From Xanthostigma xanthostigma (lineage: Eukaryota; Arthropoda; Insecta; Raphidioptera; Raphidiidae): a stretch of 64,000 nt of DNA. Both the position numbers and the translations under genes were made by a program. This document shows, one piece after another, positions 56,983 through 64,000 of this stretch. The notes under the pieces are model-generated. The model was not told the origin of the DNA and did not search any database. It saw only the letters and a list, made by a program, of their open reading frames with translations. The DNA lies in assembly GCA_963575645.1 (NCBI GenBank), contig OY754473.1, positions 7,316,001 through 7,380,000 on the forward strand. The letters are read 5' to 3'. The first letter of the stretch is position 1. Every line of letters begins with the position of its first letter.

Positions 56983-57194
56983 CAAACCATCAATGAACAA
57001 AGATCACTAAAAGAAATAACCAAATCAAATTAACAATGATACGTGAAATCTCCAGCGATAAACATTAACATTCCAAACATGCGCTCTCCACACAACCACT
57101 CGCAAAGACGTGTGCCCTCAGTGTGCCCGTTCGGGTTGCTCTGTCGCTGACATTAACTTCGTGAACGCTCAGAGATTTTCGGCGAAGGATTGTT

Positions 57195-57336
57195 GACGCC
57201 GACTCAAAATTACTTAGATATACTAGACTGTCACATACGTTCAACTACTTAGATAGAACTTAGTTAAATAAAAAGATTTATTATTTTTTGCTTTTCAGTT
57301 TTTCGGCGGTTTAATTTTTTTGTTAAAAAGTTTTTA
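57195..57336 (+). mobile_element. dispersed element G, copy 3 (5' end only)
   Basis: GACGCCGACTCAAAATTACT through TTTTCGGCGGTTTAATTTTT matches the first ~140 bp of copy 1; it forms an inverted pair with copy 2. Confidence 0.7.
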
Positions 57337-57339
57337 TGT

Positions 57340-58571
57340 TATTTTCATATTCGCTAAACATCAATTCGTCATCACACATAGAAAAGTGCCAGTGTTTTGT
57401 CTAATTTTAAACTTGTTTAAACATTTGAATAATATCACTACCTATAGTATATTGTGCAACTAGTGCGGCAATCGACAATGCCGCACGAGTTGCACATATT
57501 ATTTTTTATTACGAATTAAATTAAATTAAAATTAAAATGTTATTACGAATTAAAAAAAAAGAAATTAGAAGTAATAAAAATTTTAATTAAATCATTAAAA
57601 AGTTGAAAATTCAGTTAAAATTGTAACCTCAAATCTGCTTCAAATGACAATTTGTTTCGTTGACATTAACAACGTTATTATTTTGTTTTTTTCTCTGAAT
57701 TTGCGTGCGTCAAACAATAATTTCAGTGCGACAAATAAAGTTTCCGCACGCAAATGAAAATAGCTACTTTTCAACCGTAACAGCATGCGTAAAGATACCA
57801 CTTTTCCCGCATGAGTAATAAAAAATTAAGAATCTAAAAAAATTTAATGCGGCTTTTTTCTAAGCGGTGAATTAATGTATAGTGCGAGTTACACGTCGAA
57901 AATCGGTGCTAACGTTTTTGCATGATGACCGAACACTCGTACTGAATATATGTTTTAGAAATTATTTTAATCGTTTTGACGGTAAAAATCTGTTGATGCG
58001 ATTTTTTTCCTACTATTTTTGGGCGTCGACGAACCATTTCTCGGTAGTTCTAAAAAGAATCCGGGCCATTATTTGAGTAATAATCAACTCCGATTACTGG
58101 CATCAAAACTCGCAGAAACTATAATTAAATTTAGGTATACAGCTATTTTTAATGTTTTTAACGATTTGATTCTGCACAATATTTTTTCCGACATAAGTCA
58201 TAAAAAAATTTTAACGTTTAATTAAAAGATAATTACAATCAGAAATAGACAGACAGAGAGAGCGCGAGAGATGAGAAAAAGAACCTTGTCTAAATAACAG
58301 ATCTTAACTCTAGTTCTGAACGGAGATTGCTTTTTGAACTCAAAAAAAAGCCCGTCTCACTTAGGTTTCAGAGACGTTGGCAATCACTCTTACTTAGACA
58401 GTTTTGTCGCTATACCCAGCTCTCAGTCACTCAGGTTTGGCTGTAAATATTTATACAAATTATTATGTATTGTCGTGTATTCTTAATACGTGTTCAAAAT
58501 TTCAAATTGTTCAGACGTCTGGAAGTGAGTGAAAATTAATTTTGAACGATTCCATTAGCTATACATACGTA
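57340..58571. other. intergenic with one hairpin
   Basis: GTGCAACTAGTGCGGCA and TGCCGCACGAGTTGCAC (57453-57496) pair with one mismatch. An AT block at 57520-57620 is inversely related to 1620-1690. No gene recognised. Confidence 0.4.
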
Positions 58572-59039
58572 CAGGGCCGGATTAACCCTGTCCGGGCCCC
58601 TAGGCAATGCAATCAGGTCTTTTCAAGTTGATGAAGGGATGTGAGTAGCTTCCAGATGATCGGCTCCAGGCATCCTGTTACTTCAATGTCTTAAATATGT
58701 GATATTGTAACAGCATGATTACTTTGACTAGATGCTGCAGCATCGCCTTACCTGACTCGTTAGCTTTATCGAAATGGTCTTAATGAATAGGTTATAGATA
58801 ATTGATGATCCAGGTTTTTTGATGGGCCAGGAAAGAGAAATGAGACGTGACGTGGTTATTTTAAATTTTATCTTGTTAAATGGAATTAATTACAATAAAC
58901 AACGAAAGATAATAATATTTTTGTTGGGAAATTTCATGCAAGTTTTCAAATAAAATTTTCGATCAATGAAAAGTTTTTTTTTCTCGATGCGGGGCCCCTA
59001 GGCAGTTGCCTACTCTGCTTAATGATTAATCCGGCACTG
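58572..59039. mobile_element. 468-bp hAT-type MITE
   Basis: CAGGGCCGGATTAA at the left and the complement of CAGTGCCGGATTAA at the right; CATACGTA (58564-58571) and CATACTTG (59040-59047) are a decayed 8-bp duplication (6 of 8). GGGCCCCTAGGCA recurs near both ends. No transposase frame. Confidence 0.82.
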
Positions 59040-59346
59040 CATACTTGCAATACCGCATCAAAACTTTCAGCACATCATAATTCTATGTGTTCTTGGATGC
59101 GTTAGAAAGTACTAATGGTATTTTTATGATGTTGCGAAAATTACTATAGATATACTTCTATACTGAATGTTTGTTGTTTAGTTTTTATTTTTTATTGCCA
59201 CGGTATATTTAATATTTAAGATTCTCTGAATGTAGGTGTGGATGAATTTATAATACGTCAAATTCACCTACAGACGATTATAAACTCTTTAAACATTATC
59301 GACTCTATTAGTGGTGGGCGTTGATTCTTTTTTTTTTTTTATTTTT

Positions 59347-59940
59347 GACGTGATAACGTCTTATAAATTGATGAATCACCAATCTTATAAATTGATAAAA
59401 CACCGGCTGCATGCACGAAAAAGTGTAACGTTCCTAACGTTCGTAACGTTCCTAGCGTTCCTAACGTTCCGCCTGACCCTGTGCGTGCTTTTCTCGAAAA
59501 CGACCCTAACGATTTGGATGAAATTTACTGAAAAGGGATTTTGGGGGGCAAAAAATCGTTTTAGCTAGGTCTCATCTCTCGAAAAAATCGCTTTCATACA
59601 AATTTTATCATTATAAAAATCAATTTTTTGACGTATGAAAATACTTAAATATTGTAAGTAGGTTTTGGAATTTTATATAAACAATGAAATAATTGTTTTC
59701 AAAATATTATGACAGTTAATCTTTGAGACTTAAAATAAATACGAAAGAAAGAAAGTTAAAAAAAACAATTATATTATAGGTGGTAAGTAATTTTAATAAA
59801 TAAAATTAACCTAAATTTGAAGCAAAAGATGCAATATCATAGATTCGAATTATTATAATTATTATATAAATTTAGGTTATGTATTACGGAATACGTTATC
59901 ACGTAAAACTATCGTCCGTAATCCGACTTTAAAGACAACC
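59347..59940 (+). mobile_element. element B, copy 6
   Basis: GACGTGATAACGTCTTATAA to CGACTTTAAAGACAACC; same subfamily as copy 3, with GTAACGTTCCTAACGTTC repeats expanded near 59430-59470. Confidence 0.8.
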
Positions 59941-59949
59941 AATTTTTTT

Positions 59950-60335
59950 TTGAAGTGAAAACTTCTTTAGCGGCGTTATACACTTTTTTTGTAATGGTTA
60001 AATAATGTTAAACTCGCGTCAGGAAAAGTAAGAACTGGGTGAGACTCTCTAAGTGATAGTAATTGCCAGATACTTTTTATACAACGTTAGACATCTAGCG
60101 TTGAAATATCGTACATAAAAATGCAATCTATGATACAAACCATTTTATTTTTATACAACGTTAGACATCTAGCGTTGAAATATCGTACATAAAAATGCAA
60201 TCTGTGATACAAACCATTTTATTTACAAGTGTTGCCAGTAATTAAACAATGCTTCTAAATGCAAAAAATTAGGACGTTAATATTCAAGTTTTCACTTCTG
60301 CCGGCACTCCCGGAGTGGAACCTGTCTTTTATTTT
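59950..60335 (-). mobile_element. element X, copy 3, with internal duplication
   Basis: TTGAAGTGAAAACTTCTTTA to CCGGCACTCCCGGAGTG. An internal ~72-bp segment with CAACGTTAGACATCTAGCGT is present twice (about 60080-60150 and 60155-60225). It lies directly after the T run that ends B copy 6. Confidence 0.75.
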
Positions 60336-61300
60336 TCAACGGACTATAGTTGAATTAACTGTTAGTTCCCCCGCGGCACGTTTCGCAACCAGGATGCGAC
60401 TATTGCGCAATTCTTAGTCCCGAACGCAACTGAATCTGAATTGAAAGAGACGGTTTATCCTGCCTTGCAACTGTAGAGAACGTTCGCAATCAACAGCGTG
60501 CAACCGGAATCGTTTCGCGACCGACTTGAAGCTAATTTCAAATCGGTCGTGTTTCAGTCGATCCATTCTCTGTATACGCACGAAAAGTTCCAGAACGATC
60601 GCATCGTCAGCCGGTCTCGGGACAGTTAGTCAACTGGTAAAAAAACGAGCGAGCGAGCGACGTGTGTGATCGGTCACGGATACGTATTTGTGTTCAGAAC
60701 GCAGCTTAAGACGAGCAAAGGATCGTAGAAACAAAGCGCACATATGTCGTTGATATATATATTTAACACTGCGCGTAGAAGACAGCTTAAGGTTGAGTGA
60801 TCCTAAAACGCGCTGACTTTCGGGTCAGACTGCCACGGGTAGGAATTCCGCCACCCGCGCAGTGACGCTTTGTTATGTCGTTTACTTTTTAAATTGTCGA
60901 GCGTCTATAATCTATACAATAAGATAAATAAGAAAGCTTTGAACTTGGTTTCCGCCATTTAAAAATATCGTAGCGTGTGTATGTATAAATTCGGGTATAT
61001 GAATTATTTTATTTTGCGTTGAACGAAGTTCAGTTGTTTTATCGATATATAGTATATATATTGTCCCCGTCACATCTTCACGCCGGAAATCCTTTTTCTC
61101 ATAGCAATGAAACAGTTGACTGTCGAAGACACATCCTCTCGCGTCGGTTCTCACAATGACTCTTGCAAGTTTTGTTTTCGTTCTTATTTAAATGAGGTTA
61201 TGAAAAAGAAAAGAACATCAACGGAAAACGTGTTGTTGTATTATTGCCTGCAGCTGTTCGCAATGGGCGGCAGTACTCAGTTTTGTTAGTACAACGAAGG
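60336..61300. other. unique, GC-richer; no gene recognised
   Basis: Not repeated elsewhere in the window. It has GAGCGAGCGAGCGA at about 60646. Short open frames lack recognisable domains. It may be promoter or UTR sequence of an unseen gene. Confidence 0.35.
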
Positions 61301-61304
61301 TAGC

Positions 61305-61480
61305 TTTTCATTTTTTAGGGTTTCGTACCTCAAAAGGAAAAAGGAACCCTTATAATTTTTATAATGACGTATACATTTTGTTATGTTTTTAAGATGATAA
61401 TAAAATTCTATTCTATAGGATCACTTTGTTGTACGTCTGTCTGTCTGCCAAGACTCTTGGGAATCAAAACCTATATAGGG
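61305..61480 (+). repeat. lepidopteran-type TTAGGGTTTCGTACCTC repeat
   Basis: TTAGGGTTTCGTACCTCAAA, GGAACCCTTATAATT and GTCTGTCTGTCTGCC in this order are a dispersed repeat start I recall from many lepidopteran genomes. A diverged piece is near 42755-42790. Confidence 0.55.
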
Positions 61481-61614
61481 TACTTCCCGTTGGCCTAGAA
61501 TCATAAAATTTGGCAAGAAGCAATGTCTGGCAGCGCAAGTAAAGGGGAAAATTTGGAAACCGTAAATTTGTAGTTACATCACACAAAAAATAATGTCGAA
61601 AAGCCGTGATTTTG

Positions 61615-61855
61615 TTAAAATTTTACCGAATTAACGCTCTCGATTCTGGGCGAATTTTGAAACGCACGAAACTGTCCATTGCTACAGGAGAGTTGAAGAA
61701 GTGATTTCCGTTTGAAACACACTTTTTTCAAGAGGAAAAAAAAACGGTGGCAAACGCCCGAAATCGCTTCTTCACCTGTCCTATAGCAATGGACAGCTGC
61801 GTGCGTTTAAAAATTGGCCGGAATCGAAACCGTTAATTCGGTAAAATGTTACCGC
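61615..61855. repeat. ~240-bp foldback element
   Basis: TTTTACCGAATTAACG and CGTTAATTCGGTAAAAT close it; TGTCCATTGCTACAGGAGAG and CTGTCCTATAGCAATGGACA pair inside. Arms ~95 bp. Confidence 0.7.
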
Positions 61856-61944
61856 GATATCTACTGTCGCGTCAAAACACGGGTATAATACGCGCCACGG
61901 ATCTAAAAGGTTCGGAAGTTAGTCACAAACAGCGTCGTAAAGGC

Positions 61945-61991
61945 TCAATAAATAAATATTGTATTGTATAATAAAAAAAAATATAAATAAA
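61945..61991 (+). mobile_element. 47-bp retro-tail insertion with 7-bp duplication
   Basis: TAAAGGC at 61938-61944 and 61992-61998 flanks TCAATAAATAAATATTGTAT followed by A-rich repeats. Other A copies read GCAAAGGCACATTT without it. It looks like the extreme 3' end of a LINE or SINE. Confidence 0.75.
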
Positions 61992-62256
61992 TAAAGGCAC
62001 ATTTCAGAGCCGTTGAGACTACCACCACCTCCCAGCTACCTGCACGGGACGTGTGCTCGTCGGTGATTGGCCGTGATCGCTCGTTGCCTTTGTCACCTGT
62101 CGCTTTCCTGCTTTAAAAATACAGTCGAGTAAGCTATTGTCAAGTTGTTATTTTAGTTTTGTTGAATTGCGAGTTTGTAGTTTTTCAACAGACTGTACGA
62201 GGGCAAGCCCGCGTTCGCATCTAACTTCCGAGCCTGTCAGATTCGTGGCGCGTATT

Positions 62257-62687
62257 TAGGGCTTCACACGAGAGCGAGATTTTTCTCGTCTCGTCTCGTT
62301 CTCGTCTCGGAAAAGCGAGACGAGACGAGACGATACGTTTTGGTAAATATTTTGGACGATACCGAGACCACATACAGTGCAACCCGAGAGTCTCGTTTAT
62401 GGTCTCGTTAAATTTTTTTTTATAAAGTTTTTATTGGAAAAATTAGAAAAAATATTTCTATATAATAACGTAATAAATATAGCTTTAAAAAACTACTTAT
62501 TATTATTTATTATTTAGTTTATATAATATAGGTATATTATCATTATTTAAAATTAAGCGAGACGAGACGAGACATCTGGTAACGAGACGAGACCGAGACT
62601 TGAACGAGACTGAATTTTCTAGGGATTGACGAGACCGAGACGAGATTTTTGATAGTCTCGTCTACTCTCGTCTCGTGTGAAGCCCTA
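62257..62687. mobile_element. 431-bp hAT MITE rich in GAGACGAGAC
   Basis: TIR TAGGGCTTCACACGAGA and its complement; perfect 8-bp duplication CGCGTATT (62249-62256, 62688-62695). Subterminal GAGACGAGAC repeats at both ends, probably transposase-binding sites by analogy with other hAT elements. No open frame. Confidence 0.9.
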
Positions 62688-62698
62688 CGCGTATTATA

Positions 62699-64000
62699 AA
62701 GAATGAGTTCCGGGGTCGCGCGTTCGCCGCAAACGTAAAACGGTCAAGCAATTTTGGGCCAGCCCGTACGACGCACGCTTACATGTGTTTTATAAAATGT
62801 GTTTCTAAGTTAGTGTCGTAGTCGCGCGTGAAAGTTTCGTGTGTGTATCTGCATCTGTTAGGAGCGGACTATACTCTCCTCAGTCAGTGACAGACCGGAC
62901 GTGCTTTTGACGTGATGTGGTGACGAATTGCTTGCCCATACGCTCTCTCTATAGAGTACGATTGTTCTATTGCGAGAGCCCCGGCCACTTGTTGCGTATT
63001 TCTGACCGACCGTTTGCGCTTTTTTTCCTTTGGCTTGCAGTGTGTGCGTGAAGCAGTTTGCTGGTGTGTGCCAAATCGTTGGTCGTCGCGGGGCATGCGT
63101 GTGCCGAATTTTTTTTTTTTATTGTCTCGAGTTGCGAGTTGATTCGATGCGATTAAAATCAAGTGATTTTTGACAGTTAACTGTTTTTTCTAATTATTTC
63201 GAACCTCTGTGCGATGTACGTCAAAAATGTTATCTAATTATTATGTGGCAAGTTACGAAATGATTTAATCGATTTATTTCTGCGTAATAGTGACTTGTGA
63301 TACAGTTCTTCTACATCGATTTGTGTGTGTTTATTGTTCGAAAACGTTCTCCAGTTTCGAGACGGTTCCCGTTTGTTTTAAGTTTCGAATTGATTTCGCG
63401 GGAATGAAGTCGATAATTTGATGTTTTGAAGTTCTGCGTCAAATTAATAAATCGAATGTGCCGATTCGTTTGTTTTGATTCGTGCGTTTTAAGGTGAATT
63501 GTGTGAGTTTTTATCGATCTGTGTTTTAAGTTGTCGAGCATCCATAACACGCAATACCTCTCTCGCTAGTAATTTTGCTAAATTAATTCCTTGTGATATA
63601 AAAACTAATCGATATTTTTGTTTGATTTTTGTGCAACTTGTGATGATAAATGGTTACAAAGTGTCGCTAAAATCATTTTTTTAATTTTATTTTAAATAAT
63701 TACAAAAATAATAATTTTAAGTCGTTTCAAATTAAAATTAAAATCGGTAATAATGCGTCGTTATTTTTTAATGATTTCAAATAATAATAATAATAATAAT
63801 CATATTTTTAGTTGTCGTTAAAATCGCTCTATATAGCCATTACTGCGAAAGTAAAATATCGTTAATTCGTTACATTTTAAATTTTATAATAAAGTATGAA
63901 ACGTTATTTATGGACGATTGTCACCTGTCTTCACGTATCGTTAAAGTCACTATGTCGCTCATTACGTTTGACACTAAAAGCTAGTAACGTCGTTTAGTGT
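62699..64000. other. unique right flank; possible 5' region of a gene
   Basis: Not repeated in the window; CpG-richer at 62705-63110 and AT-rich after that. Candidate signals (TATAAAAT near 62789, TCAGTC at 62880) are not correctly spaced, so I make no promoter call. Minus-strand frames at 62884-63162 and 63311-63550 are featureless. Confidence 0.35.

Larger units (their letters stand above)
61884..62698. mobile_element. MITE family A, copy 6, carrying two nested insertions
   Basis: TATAATACGCGCCACGGATC to CGTGGCGCGTATT, then a hAT MITE (62257-62687), then the rest of the end, ATA. A 47-bp retro tail (61945-61991) also interrupts it. Without both it is ~330 bp, like the other A copies. Confidence 0.85.

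Noticed and set aside
62780..62910. Core promoter with TATAAAAT, TCAGTC and GGACGTG
   Set aside because: The spacing between the three motifs does not fit TATA-Inr or Inr-DPE rules.
62884..63162. 92-residue minus-strand frame
   Set aside because: Basic, low-complexity composition with no domain; single frame in unique non-coding sequence.

Overview
This 64 kb window reads as a repeat-dense, gene-poor stretch of an insect nuclear genome, most likely a moth or butterfly. It is AT-rich. It carries a Ty3/gypsy-type LTR retrotransposon, a tRNA-headed SINE with an (ATT)n tail, Penelope-like fragments, Helitron ends of the TCTATACTAATATT type, hAT, mariner/pogo-like and TTAA-flanked MITEs, and several tandem arrays. 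The lepidopteran assignment rests on my recollection of such repeats in moth and butterfly genomes, not on a search. I found no convincing host protein-coding exon; most open frames lie inside repeats.

The centrepiece is a complete 5,969-bp Ty3/gypsy element at 11397-17365. Its two 780-bp LTRs look identical by eye, the flanks carry a 4-bp AGTT duplication, and it has a primer binding site and a purine tract. Gag (12470-13429) ends in a CCHC knuckle. Pol (13420-16560) carries protease, reverse transcriptase, RNase H and integrase. The two frames are joined by a textbook -1 slippery heptamer (A AAA AAC) followed by a hairpin. Nothing is visibly broken, so it may be recently active. It sits inside an older, oppositely oriented LTR-like sequence with a well-spaced TATA/initiator promoter.

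From left to right: 1-6.4 kb holds a duplicated AT-rich block, hairpins and a 750-bp foldback MITE; 6.9-8.1 kb is a satellite of eight ~141-bp units; 10-11.4 kb has foldbacks and one 'X' element; 11.4-17.4 kb is the gypsy element; 18.6-19.3 kb is a TTAA-flanked MITE with an unoccupied counterpart site at 29.76 kb; 19.6-22.3 kb has two SINEs, one with an X element in its tail; 23-28.5 kb has family B and A MITEs, Helitron ends that abut, and a hAT MITE; 29.7-34.6 kb has Penelope fragments with hammerhead-like cores, more B copies and a 159-bp array; 36.8 kb has a damaged tRNA-Lys; 38.7-39.2 kb is a LINE fragment; 42.9-44.15 kb is a TIR element with a Penelope fragment (GIY-YIG endonuclease) inside; 45.2-47.5 kb has two tandem arrays and an LTR promoter with a heat-shock element; 49.7-62.7 kb has further A, B, G, hAT and X copies, including a hAT MITE inserted exactly into the end of an A copy. 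The last 1.3 kb (62.7-64 kb) is non-repetitive and could be promoter or 5' UTR sequence of a neighbouring gene.

Many insertions date one another by nesting, and one 20-nt motif recurs in otherwise unrelated arrays 13 kb apart. Copy boundaries and identities were judged by eye.
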